Shown here one piece after another: positions 17,676-26,123 of a DNA stretch of 57,677 nt. Positions within the stretch are counted from its first letter, which is position 1, and the number at the start of each line of letters is the position of its first letter. Source of the DNA: an uncultured Bacteroidota bacterium (GTDB lineage Bacteria > Bacteroidota > Bacteroidia > JABEUT01); NCBI GenBank assembly GCA_903916255.1, contig CAIWVW010000145.1, forward strand, positions 1 through 57,677. Reading direction: 5' to 3'. A program made the position numbers and the translations under genes. The notes under the pieces are model-generated. The model saw only the letters and a list, made by a program, of their open reading frames with translations. It was not told the origin of the DNA and ran no database searches.

Positions 17676-18692
17676 TTAAACAGGGATTAAGTAACCGAAA
17701 GGGAAATGATGTGTTTTGGGTTTTTTTGCCCATTTTTTTCTTATCACATCGATTAACTTAACTACGTCATAAGAGAGATTCTTGAGTGCCTTTTCCTCAT
17801 TTGTAGGCTTATAAATTATCAAACCTGACAATTCCAATAGTCTGCCCACTAACAGATATAAATCTTCTAATTTATATTTTTTCAGTTCTTGTTCAGATAA
17901 TGATGGCCAATTGAAGTTATATGCACCAGTTGGCAAATTGTCAGGGTCATAACCCCGAATCTGATAATAAATAATTAAAACAATGATACCGTTTGCATAA
18001 TCTGATATTTTTTTACTCCTATTATCAAAAATATAAGGTTGTAGTTCTTTACTTCTTTTTTTATCTATCCCTTGAAGGATTTGAAATTGTTGAAAATCCT
18101 TATCATTTTCATAATTACCCAAAAGGCTTTGTACCCAATTAGCAGAAATTCCCTTTATAGTTATTGAATAATGGTCACTGCTTCTTTGTCCATTATTAAG
18201 GTCGTGATATTTAAATTGTACTGTACATATATCTTTCTTTTTGTTCTTTAAATCAGCAAGAAAATCAAGTAGAAGTTTTAGGTCTTTATCTTGGTTTTCA
18301 AAATGTTTTTCCAAGTATTCAAATTTTGGAACATCGGCAGCAGCAATGCACATACTGGCAAATATCATACAGAATATTGGATGTAGCTGCTCCCTTACAT
18401 TAAATGAATTTAATAATTTAATTAATTCTTCATGTTTGTTTTTTGGCAAATAATAATATTTAGGATAATGTACGGATGGCTCGGAAGCGTTTCCAACTCT
18501 TCCAAAATGTTGAATATGGATTAATAATGGACTAAAAATGTTAGGATAAGCCAATGATTCAAGTTTTACGGAATCATTGCTATATTCATTTATTGAATTT
18601 CTGACCTTATCCCATTGCCTGATGTTTTCCTGAACATCATATACGGGCTTATACCTAGTATTCGGTTTCCTTTTATGTTTGCGCTTTACCAT
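17676..18692 (-). CDS. Hypothetical protein, 338 aa, co-transcribed with integrase
   Basis: I do not recognise this protein. The N-terminus is strongly basic (VKRKHKRKPNTR). The rest is mixed alpha/beta without a signal peptide. It has a moderately hydrophobic segment (HPIFCMIFASMCIAAA) around residue 105 and a second hydrophobic helix (IIVLIIYYQI) near 245. The ATG starts two bases after the integrase stop, so both are almost certainly on one transcript, which suggests a role in element maintenance or regulation. Confidence 0.65.
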   Translation of the reverse strand: MVKRKHKRKPNTRYKPVYDVQENIRQWDKVRNSINEYSNDSVKLESLAYPNIFSPLLIHIQHFGRVGNASEPSVHYPKYYYLPKNKHEELIKLLNSFNVREQLHPIFCMIFASMCIAAADVPKFEYLEKHFENQDKDLKLLLDFLADLKNKKKDICTVQFKYHDLNNGQRSSDHYSITIKGISANWVQSLLGNYENDKDFQQFQILQGIDKKRSKELQPYIFDNRSKKISDYANGIIVLIIYYQIRGYDPDNLPTGAYNFNWPSLSEQELKKYKLEDLYLLVGRLLELSGLIIYKPTNEEKALKNLSYDVVKLIDVIRKKWAKKPKTHHFPFGYLIPV

Positions 18693-18694
18693 TA

Positions 18695-19903
18695 TTAGTT
18701 ATTAAATACATCCATAGCTTTATCAAGTTCGTGACCTAAAATTTTAGCATAAATCTGAGTTTCCTTTATTGCCGAGTGTCCCATTAACTTAGATACCTTG
18801 TCAATGCTTATACCTTTCTTTAATGCAAGTGTAGCCCATGTATGCCTACTAACATGGAAACTTAATGGCTTAGTTATCTTTGCTTTTATCGCTATCTTTT
18901 TAAGGCTCTTATTAAGTATTGCAGTTGAACTTGAAATAGCATTATCCAATTCTCTTGGATCAGATAAATTCAATTCAGAATGGAGCATTGGAAAAATAAA
19001 TTGTTTTGGCAAGACCTTCTTTGGTCTATACCTTTTAATAATGGCGAGTGCTTTATTAGGTAATTTGATTGATAATTGTTGCTTGGTCTTGCGAATAGTA
19101 AAATTGATGTGATTTCCATCAAAATCATCCCAACGTAATTGCAATAAATCAGAAACTCTTAAACCACCGGAATAGGCTGCAAAAACAAACATATCACGGT
19201 GCAGAGCTAACCGATAATCAGAGGAAAAATTTATGGCTTCTATTTTTTTCAGTTCATCCTCACTTAAATACAGTCTTTGGGTTTTCTCAATCTTTAACTT
19301 ATACTTTAAAAAAGGAATTTGCTGATATTCAATAAACCCGTCACGGAATGCATCATTGAATAATTTTCGCAAAAATTTCAAATTCCTATGAATTGTATTT
19401 GTACTGTTATTATGTTCAGTGCGCAAGTGTTCTTCGTAATCAGTCAAAAATTCGGGTGTAATATCTTGAAATGTGAGGCTTCCACCTTTCATATAATCAC
19501 TAAGTTTTGTAATAACTGATTTAGCTCCGTCATGTGTTGTTACCTTTCCTTCACTCAAATATTGCTCAAGAGTTTTTTCGGCAAATGCAAAAAAATCTGT
19601 TGGTTTTTTCCCGTATATCTTTTCCTTGAGTTGATTTGAACTTAGAGATTTAAAGTTTGTTTCGCACTTCAAAATCTCGTCCTGTAACTCTGAAAGTTTC
19701 TTAATAAGGTAGTTGTTGAGCCTTGTACTATTCTGATAACCTGCCCGTACACGATTCTTGTTATAATCCCAAAACTTTTCAGCCAACATATATCCTGATG
19801 ATATATAATTAATTTTCCTATCTTTGATGATGCGAAAATGGATTGGGGCATTGCCTTTTTTATTCAACTTGTCCTTTCTGAAAACGATTGATATACTTGA
19901 CAT
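18695..19903 (-). CDS. Tyrosine recombinase (phage-type integrase)
   Basis: The 402-residue protein has an N-terminal arm-binding domain (about 1-90), a SAM-like core-binding domain (about 105-205), and a catalytic domain with R249 (GGLRVSD), a Lys near 272-274, H350-x-x-R353 (HVSRH), H376 and the nucleophile Y385. This set defines XerC/D-like tyrosine recombinases. It lies 185 bp inside the right attachment core and is the obvious enzyme for integration into the tRNA-Arg gene. The paired GGGGTAAACA repeats near both ends are candidate sites for the arm-binding domain. Confidence 0.95.
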   Translation of the reverse strand: MSSISIVFRKDKLNKKGNAPIHFRIIKDRKINYISSGYMLAEKFWDYNKNRVRAGYQNSTRLNNYLIKKLSELQDEILKCETNFKSLSSNQLKEKIYGKKPTDFFAFAEKTLEQYLSEGKVTTHDGAKSVITKLSDYMKGGSLTFQDITPEFLTDYEEHLRTEHNNSTNTIHRNLKFLRKLFNDAFRDGFIEYQQIPFLKYKLKIEKTQRLYLSEDELKKIEAINFSSDYRLALHRDMFVFAAYSGGLRVSDLLQLRWDDFDGNHINFTIRKTKQQLSIKLPNKALAIIKRYRPKKVLPKQFIFPMLHSELNLSDPRELDNAISSSTAILNKSLKKIAIKAKITKPLSFHVSRHTWATLALKKGISIDKVSKLMGHSAIKETQIYAKILGHELDKAMDVFNN

Positions 19904-19952
19904 AAAGAGTTATTTTAGAATTATAATGCAAAGTAAAGCAAAATAATGATAC

Positions 19953-19974
19953 GGGGTAAACATTGGGGTAAACA
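19953..19974 (+). repeat. Right paired GGGGTAAACA repeats (candidate integrase arm sites)
   Basis: Two exact GGGGTAAACA copies lie at 19953-19962 and 19965-19974 with a two-base gap. They match the pair inside the left end in sequence, gap and orientation. They lie upstream of the integrase start and 114 bp from the attR core. Confidence 0.65.
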
Positions 19975-20087
19975 AATTAAACAATTAGCTTCTTTTATTT
20001 TCTTTCATATGCTAAATGAAGTTAATAAATCCCTTATTTAATAGGCACTGTAGAGAAATAGAATGAAAAGGAATGAAATTAAAGTGT

Positions 20088-20102
20088 TCCCTCCGGGACC
20101 AC
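20088..20102 (+). repeat. attR core
   Basis: TCCCTCCGGGACCAC is identical to the last bases of tRNA-Arg and marks the right boundary. Host sequence resumes after it with a hairpin that was probably the tRNA's terminator before integration. Confidence 0.88.
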
Positions 20103-20114
20103 TTTAAAAAGGAA

Positions 20115-20143
20115 AAAGCCTGTAAACTGATACTACAGGCTTT
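20115..20143 (+). terminator. Hairpin terminator, probably of the pre-integration tRNA transcript
   Basis: AAAGCCTGTA (20115-20124) pairs with TACAGGCTTT (20134-20143) around a nine-base loop, followed by CTTTATA. It is 12 bp beyond the attR core, where the original tRNA-Arg terminator would be expected. It could also end the minus-strand mla transcript. Confidence 0.6.
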
Positions 20144-20241
20144 CTTTATACAAATAACCTTGCTATTTATTTAAACAATTTACGGTGGTACCCTTCAACT
20201 GCCATATTCTGTAAACAATACCTTGAAGCGGCAGGCATTTA

Positions 20242-20931
20242 TTATTTCGTATCCTTCTTTTTATCCTTATCTTTTTTCTTTAAAAAGCCTTTCAATAGAA
20301 AACTATGCCCGGCAGCATCCATGTTTTGCTTGAATCCGCCTGCACCTTGTTTTATATTTACCATAGCCTGACCGACATTTTTTGCCATGGTGCTATCCAT
20401 AAGCAATTTTCCTATCGTTCCTTTTCCTTCACTTACATTCTGTGTAATGGTAGAAAGGTTGCCGGTAATGTCCGCCATGTGGTCACTTGTTATCTTCACT
20501 TTTACTAATATATCATCCAGGCTTACCGGCTGAGTCGTTTGAATGACATCGTTATCCGAAATCTCCGTTTTGCTGATTGTTCCGGGCATTATTACCATAA
20601 TTTTATTTCCCATCAAACCGTCAGAGCCAATTATTGCCCTTACATCCTTTTTCATGAATTTTCGTGTTTTTTCGTCAATCTGCATATCCACTTTAACGGT
20701 GGAATCGGTTACTTGCTCGATATCTTCTACAATACCAACATTTATTCCCGAATACCGGACATTGTTTCCAATCTGCAATCCGCTGATGTCTTTAAATATG
20801 CCGCTTATATGGAAGGTGCGGTTGAATAGTTGCTGCTTTTGTCCTATAAAGTATATTCCCACGATAAATATCAGAACGGTGATAGAAACGAACAACCCGA
20901 GTTTTATTTTATTTCCTGTTTTATTTTGCAT
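20242..20931 (-). CDS. mlaD: MlaD-like MCE-domain lipid transport protein
   Basis: The protein has one N-terminal membrane segment (GLFVSITVLIFIVGIYFIG) and an MCE domain (SGLQIGNNVRYSGINVGIV, later GSDGLMGNKIMVIMPG), then a helical tail and a Lys/Asp-rich C-terminus. MCE proteins of this type form hexameric periplasmic channels with MlaEF and move phospholipids between membranes. I prefer the ATG at 20931 (229 aa) over the in-frame one at 20973, which would lie inside the mlaF end; 17 bp then separate the genes. It is the last gene of the unit driven by the promoter at 25007-25073. Confidence 0.88.
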   Translation of the reverse strand: MQNKTGNKIKLGLFVSITVLIFIVGIYFIGQKQQLFNRTFHISGIFKDISGLQIGNNVRYSGINVGIVEDIEQVTDSTVKVDMQIDEKTRKFMKKDVRAIIGSDGLMGNKIMVIMPGTISKTEISDNDVIQTTQPVSLDDILVKVKITSDHMADITGNLSTITQNVSEGKGTIGKLLMDSTMAKNVGQAMVNIKQGAGGFKQNMDAAGHSFLLKGFLKKKDKDKKKDTK

Positions 20932-20948
20932 AATTCTGTTCTTAAAGG

Positions 20949-21677
20949 TTACTTGAAGAATGAGCCTACCCATTCATCTTTTGATTGTGATAATTCCTGA
21001 AAGGTCCCCTCTGCTATGAAGGTTCCTTCTTTCAGTATTTTCATTTTATTTGCTGTAATGTGAGCACATTCCACATCGTGCGTAATAATGATGGATGCCG
21101 TATTATATTTACTTTGGATATCTAAAATCAGCTGGCTGATTTCTTTTGAAGTAATAGGGTCCAATCCGGTTGTGGGTTCATCATAAAGTATTATTTCCGG
21201 TTTTAATATCAATGTACGGGCTAATCCAACGCGTTTTCTCATGCCGCCTGAAAGCTCTGCTGGCATTTTATCGATGGCACTTTCAAGGCCAACATTTTGC
21301 AGGGCTTCCATAACTAATCCATCGATTTCATTTTTCGGTTTTGATTTTAAATCACGAAGCGGAAATTCCAGATTTTCCCGCACCGACATGGAGTCATATA
21401 ACGCAGCGCTTTGGAAAAGGAATCCAACCCTCTTTCGGAGTAAGTTGAGTTCTGTTTCTTTGATTCCTGTAATATTTTCGCCGAATAAAATCACATTTCC
21501 TTCATCGGGTTCCAATAAACCAACAAGGCATTTAATTAATACCGACTTGCCACTGCCCGATTTACCGAAAATAACCAGGTTCTCTCCCTTTTCAAGTTTT
21601 AATGACACCCCTTTAAGTACATGGTTATTCCCGAATGATTTCCGTAAATTCTCTATTTCCGCAACAATCTTTTCCAT
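20949..21677 (-). CDS. mlaF: MlaF-like ABC transporter ATPase
   Basis: The 242-residue ATPase has Walker A GKSGSGKS near residue 38, the signature LSGGMRKRVGLAR, Walker B IILYDEPTTGLDP, and the switch histidine in IIITHDVE. The GMRKR signature is typical of Mla/MCE ATPases. It energises phospholipid transport with MlaE and MlaD. It lies between those two genes with seven bases to mlaE, in a single operon. Confidence 0.92.
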   Translation of the reverse strand: MEKIVAEIENLRKSFGNNHVLKGVSLKLEKGENLVIFGKSGSGKSVLIKCLVGLLEPDEGNVILFGENITGIKETELNLLRKRVGFLFQSAALYDSMSVRENLEFPLRDLKSKPKNEIDGLVMEALQNVGLESAIDKMPAELSGGMRKRVGLARTLILKPEIILYDEPTTGLDPITSKEISQLILDIQSKYNTASIIITHDVECAHITANKMKILKEGTFIAEGTFQELSQSKDEWVGSFFK

Positions 21678-21684
21678 GTTGAAT

Positions 21685-22518
21685 TTAAATAAAAAAACTG
21701 GTAAGCTGAACCGCTATCATGTCTAAAATAAATATGGATAACGAACCCAATACAACAGCGGCATTAGCCGCCACACCAACTCCTTCGGTCCCGTTTTTAG
21801 CATTATATCCTTTATAGCAACCAATTAAGCCGATAGCAAATCCAAAGAAAATTGTTTTAATAACAGCCGGAAAAACATCCGAAAAATCAAGGCTTTCAAA
21901 TACCTTTAAAAAGAACAAATGAAAACTGACTGTCCCCTGCAAATTGACGCCTATATATGCACCGTACATGGAGATGGCGTCGCCTGCAATTACTAATACA
22001 GGCAGCATTAGCGAGGTTGCAAGCACGCGTGTAATTACAATGTATTTAAACGGATTCATTCCCGAAACTTCCATGGCATCTATCTGTTCGGTTACTTTCA
22101 TAGATGCCAATTCGGCGCCAATGCCGGAACCAACTTTGCCTGCAAATATTAACGAAGTAATGGCGGGGCCAAGCTCCCTGATAATAGATACTGAAACCAT
22201 TGCAGGAAGCCATGATGTGGCGCCAAACTCAGCCAGCGTGGGGCGCGATTGAATAGTCATTACAAGGCCCAGAATAAACCCGGTTATGGCAACCAATGGG
22301 AATGACTTATATCCTATTAAGTAGCATTGCCTGAGAAACTCACTAAACTCATAGGGCGGTTTAAACACTTCGCTGAAAAAGCGAAATGTGAACCGCGTTA
22401 ATTGTGTTACTTCTTCAAAAAAGCCCCGTATTACGTTCGCGTAGGGGATTGCGGAAGGCTTACTGACTTTTTCGATTATTTCGGTATTCCGAATTTTCGA
22501 ATTGTTGGGCATGTTCAA
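21685..22518 (-). CDS. mlaE: MlaE-like ABC permease
   Basis: This 277-residue membrane protein contains the MlaE hallmark RELGPAITSLIFAGKVGSG followed by AELASMKVTEQIDAM, plus about five membrane segments. MlaE forms the inner-membrane dimer of the MCE lipid transporter. The start abuts the dps stop, so the Mla genes are translated from the same message as PAP2, AI-2E permease and Dps. In this setting the transporter is probably part of an outer-membrane repair response (inference). Confidence 0.93.
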   Translation of the reverse strand: MNMPNNSKIRNTEIIEKVSKPSAIPYANVIRGFFEEVTQLTRFTFRFFSEVFKPPYEFSEFLRQCYLIGYKSFPLVAITGFILGLVMTIQSRPTLAEFGATSWLPAMVSVSIIRELGPAITSLIFAGKVGSGIGAELASMKVTEQIDAMEVSGMNPFKYIVITRVLATSLMLPVLVIAGDAISMYGAYIGVNLQGTVSFHLFFLKVFESLDFSDVFPAVIKTIFFGFAIGLIGCYKGYNAKNGTEGVGVAANAAVVLGSLSIFILDMIAVQLTSFFI

Positions 22519-22992
22519 TTAATTTAAATACCTTCTTAATATCCATGCAGTAGTTTCATGTTGTTCCATTAATCCCGTAAGGAAATCAGCGGTGCCTGCG
22601 TCTTTATTTTTCACCCCGCTTTCCTCTATATTTTTGCGCAATAAAACTATTATGGTTTCGTGGTCTGTAAGTAACTCTTTCAGCGTATCTTTCGATGAAG
22701 CATACTTTCCGGGGCTTTCTTTAACAGATGAAAGTTTTAAGTATTCGTGCATGGTTCCAATGGTCTTGTCGCCTAATTTTCCGATTCGTTCTGCTATTTC
22801 GTCAATAGATTCTTCCAGTTGCTTATATTGGTTTTCGAATAATTTATGGAGTTCCATAAAACTCTCTCCCGTTACGTTCCAATGCGATTTCCGTGTTTTA
22901 ATGTATAACATCATTTCATCAGATAAAATGGTGGAAAGCAGTGCGCTGCTTTTGTGTAAATGTTTTTCTGTAATTCCGATATCTGGTTTCAT
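22519..22992 (-). CDS. dps: Dps-family ferritin-like DNA-protection protein
   Basis: The 157-residue protein has the Dps ferroxidase set with normal spacing: H37 (SHWNVTG), H49 (MELHKLF), D64 and E68 (SIDEIAERIGKLG). Dps dodecamers store iron, consume peroxide and protect DNA in stationary phase or oxidative stress. It follows the AI-2E-type permease by 15 bases and abuts mlaE. No separate promoter is visible, so expression should follow the shared envelope-stress promoter upstream of the PAP2 gene. Confidence 0.93.
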   Translation of the reverse strand: MKPDIGITEKHLHKSSALLSTILSDEMMLYIKTRKSHWNVTGESFMELHKLFENQYKQLEESIDEIAERIGKLGDKTIGTMHEYLKLSSVKESPGKYASSKDTLKELLTDHETIIVLLRKNIEESGVKNKDAGTADFLTGLMEQHETTAWILRRYLN

Positions 22993-23007
22993 ATTGAATT
23001 TTATGTT

Positions 23008-24102
23008 TTAGATTGTTTTATGTTTTTGCCTAATGAAAGATAGTTTGGTAGCCGAAGGAACGATATTCCCTAACAGGAATCCCCAAGGCTTTAGGTTTTC
23101 TATATGGTCGAAAATGACTTTAACAATTGCCGTTAGCGGAATGGAAAGAAACATGCCCGGAATACCCCAGATAGCAGCGCCAATTAAAACCACAATGATT
23201 GATACAAGCGCATTTAATTTTACACGCGATGCAACAATCCTTGGAATGATATAGTGATTATCGATAAACTGAATGAAAATATATACAATGAAAACCAGAA
23301 TAGGATAAGTAATCGAATTTTTGGTTACAAAGGCTACGCTCATTGGCAGGGCAATTGCAATAATTCCGCCTATATAGGGAATGATGTTTAAAATAGCTCC
23401 TGTAATTCCAAGTATAATTGCATAATCGATACCCAGCAATAGCAACCCGCTTACATTAAGCACCGCAATAATGAGCATCTCGAAGAATAACCCGACAAGG
23501 TAACTTTGAATAATCTTTTTGCTGTTAATAAGTACTTCTGCAACAGCAACATGGTGTTCTGATTTGAAAAGTTTGCGAACAAATTCAAGTAATAGCGGTT
23601 TATAGTAAAGAATCATAAATAAATAAACCGGCAGCAATATCCCGGTCATAAGCATTTGGCCAGCTTCCGTAAGTTTTTCCCCGACGGCGAAACTGCTCAA
23701 TGCCTCTGTTTGGGTAACAGTCAGCCACGTATTTATCTTCGACACTCGTATGTTGAATTTTTCTGAAACCCATTGTACTATTTGTGTTCCGGTAACATTG
23801 AACTTCAGTTTTAATGCGGGATACGTGTCACTTATCATGCTTATCTGCGATGAAACTATATATAGTGTGGCTGCAACGGCAAAAATTGCAAGTATTACAA
23901 CAATTGAAATAGCGACTATTTTATTTACTTTAATCCGCATAAAAAAATTAACCAACGGGTTTAATAGAATGGCAATTATGGTAGCAAATACAATAGGGAT
24001 AATAATATGAGCCCCTACCGTAATGGTGAATACAAATGCGAACAGGCCGATAAAAATTAAGGCTGTTTTCGCATAAAATGGTATTTTAAAACTACTCTCC
24101 AT
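23008..24102 (-). CDS. AI-2E-family (YdiK/PerM-like) permease
   Basis: From the ATG at 24102 this is a 364-residue protein with about eight membrane segments, the long soluble loop after segment 3, and the family's C-terminal motifs GIDYAIILGITGAILNIIPYIGG and NHYIIPRIV (within about residues 235-310). The upstream in-frame start at 24141 would overlap the PAP2 gene by 28 bp; from 24102 the gap is 11 bp. Family members export small molecules or act as Na+/H+ antiporters; the substrate here is unknown. Confidence 0.88.
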   Translation of the reverse strand: MESSFKIPFYAKTALIFIGLFAFVFTITVGAHIIIPIVFATIIAILLNPLVNFFMRIKVNKIVAISIVVILAIFAVAATLYIVSSQISMISDTYPALKLKFNVTGTQIVQWVSEKFNIRVSKINTWLTVTQTEALSSFAVGEKLTEAGQMLMTGILLPVYLFMILYYKPLLLEFVRKLFKSEHHVAVAEVLINSKKIIQSYLVGLFFEMLIIAVLNVSGLLLLGIDYAIILGITGAILNIIPYIGGIIAIALPMSVAFVTKNSITYPILVFIVYIFIQFIDNHYIIPRIVASRVKLNALVSIIVVLIGAAIWGIPGMFLSIPLTAIVKVIFDHIENLKPWGFLLGNIVPSATKLSFIRQKHKTI

Positions 24103-24113
24103 GAAACTTCCGT

Positions 24114-24989
24114 TTATATTTTGGCAGGTAATGTCCAGCAAACATCCATGCCTGCTGCGCCGGGGATATTAAGCATTCCAAGTTCAATTCCCTTTTTACT
24201 GAATTTATGCATTTCGGGAAGCACAATACCTACTACGGCACCCACAGTAAGGCCTGTCATACAATCGGATGGCATGTGTGCCAGTGCCCGCACACGCAAA
24301 TAGGCCATTCCCAAAGGGAATAGTGTTGCAGCGCTATATATGAGCGCTTTGCTGGCATTCGGGTTATAATCACAATATACTTTAGCAAGGAAAAAGGATG
24401 TATAAGCCATTGAGGCTGTGTGTCCGCTATAGGCTGAATTACGGTTGTTGCCGGTTGTTCTGTCATCCATTGGAAGGCTTGTGTAATAGGTAATGGGGCG
24501 AAACTTATTCTGGAATGTAGGGCCCAGCCAGCTGTAGTTGTAAAAGGTAAAGGTGATAACGTGTCCTTCCACATACATAAATAGCAGGTCTAACCAATCT
24601 TTGCGTATGTTTTTATCAAAAGCAAGTATGCCCGGTACAAGAATGTACATCGGAATTTGAACATCATCGGATAATGTGCTGAATATCTTATAATGACTTG
24701 TGTTTTGAGTTAATGCCCATCGGTCGAGCGGATTAAGCAATCCCGGATTTAAATCAGCTATTTCAGCGGGTGTAAGGTCAGCCTTGCCCTTAATTCTGCC
24801 GATAGCGGGATAATCAGATGCCAATCCTCCGGCTATTATTAACCCTCCGGTAATTTTATTTACATGATATATTTTCTTTCTGGGTGGAGTAGGGTCGGGT
24901 GTTTGACAAATAATAGAAGAACTATAAGTAATGCCGATTATAAAACATGAAATTTTTATGGAAAGGCCGTAAAGTCGTAGTTTATTCAT
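24114..24989 (-). CDS. PAP2-family phosphatase (lipid phosphatase-like)
   Basis: The 291-residue protein has a signal peptide or N-terminal membrane segment and the PAP2 motifs: C1 KFRPITY, C2 YSGHTASM (His nucleophile supporter), and C3 RVRALAHMPSD. The three motifs are intact apart from a Tyr in place of Pro in PSGH. PAP2 enzymes remove phosphate from lipids such as phosphatidate or undecaprenyl pyrophosphate at the outer face of the inner membrane. It is the first gene of the PAP2/AI-2E/Dps/MlaEFD unit and starts 17 bp after the TTTG box of its promoter. Confidence 0.85.
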   Translation of the reverse strand: MNKLRLYGLSIKISCFIIGITYSSSIICQTPDPTPPRKKIYHVNKITGGLIIAGGLASDYPAIGRIKGKADLTPAEIADLNPGLLNPLDRWALTQNTSHYKIFSTLSDDVQIPMYILVPGILAFDKNIRKDWLDLLFMYVEGHVITFTFYNYSWLGPTFQNKFRPITYYTSLPMDDRTTGNNRNSAYSGHTASMAYTSFFLAKVYCDYNPNASKALIYSAATLFPLGMAYLRVRALAHMPSDCMTGLTVGAVVGIVLPEMHKFSKKGIELGMLNIPGAAGMDVCWTLPAKI

Positions 24990-25006
24990 GATGAAATTAT
25001 TTTGAA

Positions 25007-25073
25007 CAAACTTATGCCTATAGGCAAAGACGGGCGTTATATAACTAAATCAAAAAGTTACATCATTCACACA
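25007..25073 (-). promoter_or_regulatory. Regulon promoter a (PAP2-AI-2E-Dps-MlaEFD)
   Basis: On the plus strand, half-sites are GTTATAT (25036-25042) and GTTACAT (25057-25063), 21 bp apart, followed by TTCACACA. CAAA at 25007-25010 is the TTTG box on the coding strand, 25 nt from the proximal half-site; the full box is a perfect TAAGTTTG. It overlaps the stop of the preceding gene. Confidence 0.85.
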
Positions 25074-25729
25074 TTGCCTTTGGTATTGGCAGGTGAATAA
25101 TGCGGAATCTTTTTCGACAACCAAAAGCAGCCGTAGGCAAAGAATGGAGCGCACACTACGTCTACAGTATAATGCACATGCTGTATAAGCAACAAAACCC
25201 CCACAGCTATTGCGGCAAAAAGCATATAGTATCTGTCCGCCTTTTTACGTGAACACAGATAAAATAAAAAAAGAAGGGAAGTATGCCCGGAATAAAATAA
25301 ATCGCGGTTACTTAATTTTGAGCGGTAAATAAGCCCGGCAATCGGGTCTTTAAGTTCTATTAAACCTACAGGAGGGCGCAACTGTGTAATGCCTATTGTA
25401 ATGCTGCGGGTAGCCAATATAAAAATGTATGCTATTATGAATGTAATTACCATTGCCGGATTTGTGGCGGCGCGAATTATAAATAAAATAATAACGCTCA
25501 ATTCAAAAAATACAATCAACCCCGAAACATTCCTTGCCGGAAGCATTTGTAAAATCCAGTCATTCATAACTACTCCTCCTGCACGGTTCTCAATATAATC
25601 AAAAAAGTAATATGTAAAAACAGCCAGAAAGGCCAACGTGATTGTTCCCCAAATCAAATTTTCCCTGGATAGTTTGTTATGCAACGCCAGGCTCCAGCTT
25701 GTTTTAATTTGTCCTATATATTTATTCAT
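25067..25729 (-). CDS. Sphingomyelin-synthase-like PAP2_C membrane protein
   Basis: The 220-residue protein has about six membrane segments and the PAP2_C motifs DLFYSGHTSLLF and HVHYTVDVV, with the paired histidines and aspartate used for head-group transfer in sphingomyelin synthase-related proteins. Many Bacteroidota make sphingolipids, so a lipid head-group transferase or phosphatase is plausible. The substrate is not known. It follows the CsbD-like gene by 46 bp and probably shares its promoter. Confidence 0.82.
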   Translation of the reverse strand: MNKYIGQIKTSWSLALHNKLSRENLIWGTITLAFLAVFTYYFFDYIENRAGGVVMNDWILQMLPARNVSGLIVFFELSVIILFIIRAATNPAMVITFIIAYIFILATRSITIGITQLRPPVGLIELKDPIAGLIYRSKLSNRDLFYSGHTSLLFLFYLCSRKKADRYYMLFAAIAVGVLLLIQHVHYTVDVVCAPFFAYGCFWLSKKIPHYSPANTKGNV

Positions 25730-25775
25730 AAACGCTGTTTAACAGGGCGCCTATCATATCTCAAGCTCGAACTAA

Positions 25776-25994
25776 TCATCCACAATGATAAACAATATAA
25801 CGGCAGCCTTCTTCAAGGTTTTTATTCAACGCAGTTGCTATCCGGCTAAGCAGTTCATCCTCTTTGCCAAATTCAAAATCCAGGTCTGCATCTGTCAATT
25901 CAGAATGTTTTATTTTAAGTTCTTCTTTTCGGATATCCCAACAACTCCCCGTCATTTCAAAGGGTCCGGCAGCTTTGGGTACATTTATTTCCAT
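25776..25994 (-). CDS. CsbD-like small stress protein
   Basis: The 72-residue protein carries a variant of the CsbD pattern: W-x-x-R-K-E-E-L-K-x-K followed by LTDADLDFEFGKEDELLSR. It resembles the clearer CsbD protein encoded at 39640-39825. The N-terminal extension and a Cys near the C-terminus are unusual. CsbD proteins are abundant general-stress proteins of unknown mechanism. The gene has its own copy of the shared promoter 28 bp upstream of the ATG. Confidence 0.6.
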   Translation of the reverse strand: MEINVPKAAGPFEMTGSCWDIRKEELKIKHSELTDADLDFEFGKEDELLSRIATALNKNLEEGCRYIVYHCG

Positions 25995-26021
25995 TTTCGA
26001 TGAGTTGAATTAAGTATGCTG

Positions 26022-26088
26022 CAAAAATCAATCTATTAATCCACTAAAGCGTTACATGCCAAAAGAAGAAATTTGCATATATCACACA
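26022..26088 (-). promoter_or_regulatory. Regulon promoter b (CsbD-like, PAP2_C)
   Basis: Half-sites are GTTACAT (26051-26057) and TTTGCAT (26072-26078), 21 bp apart, then ATCACACA. The TTTG box is the complement of 26022-26025, exactly 25 nt from the proximal half-site. Confidence 0.85.
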
Positions 26089-26123
26089 TCTGCATTATTA
26101 AAAGGAACTTGATTATAGAATGG

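Larger units (their letters stand above)
4568..20102. mobile_element. 15.5 kb integrative element inserted in tRNA-Arg
   Basis: A 15-bp direct repeat, TCCCTCCGGGACCAC, occurs as the tRNA-Arg 3' end (4568-4582) and again at 20088-20102. A tyrosine integrase ends the gene array about 180 bp inside the right copy. All genes inside lie on the minus strand and look more A+T-rich than the flanks (judged by eye). Paired GGGGTAAACA-type repeats lie inside both ends. Contents: integrase, excisionase-like HTH, HUH Rep-like and DUF5681-like proteins, SRAP, and a six-gene defence-like operon. I see no relaxase, type IV secretion or virion structural genes, so it is not obviously self-transmissible. Confidence 0.9.
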
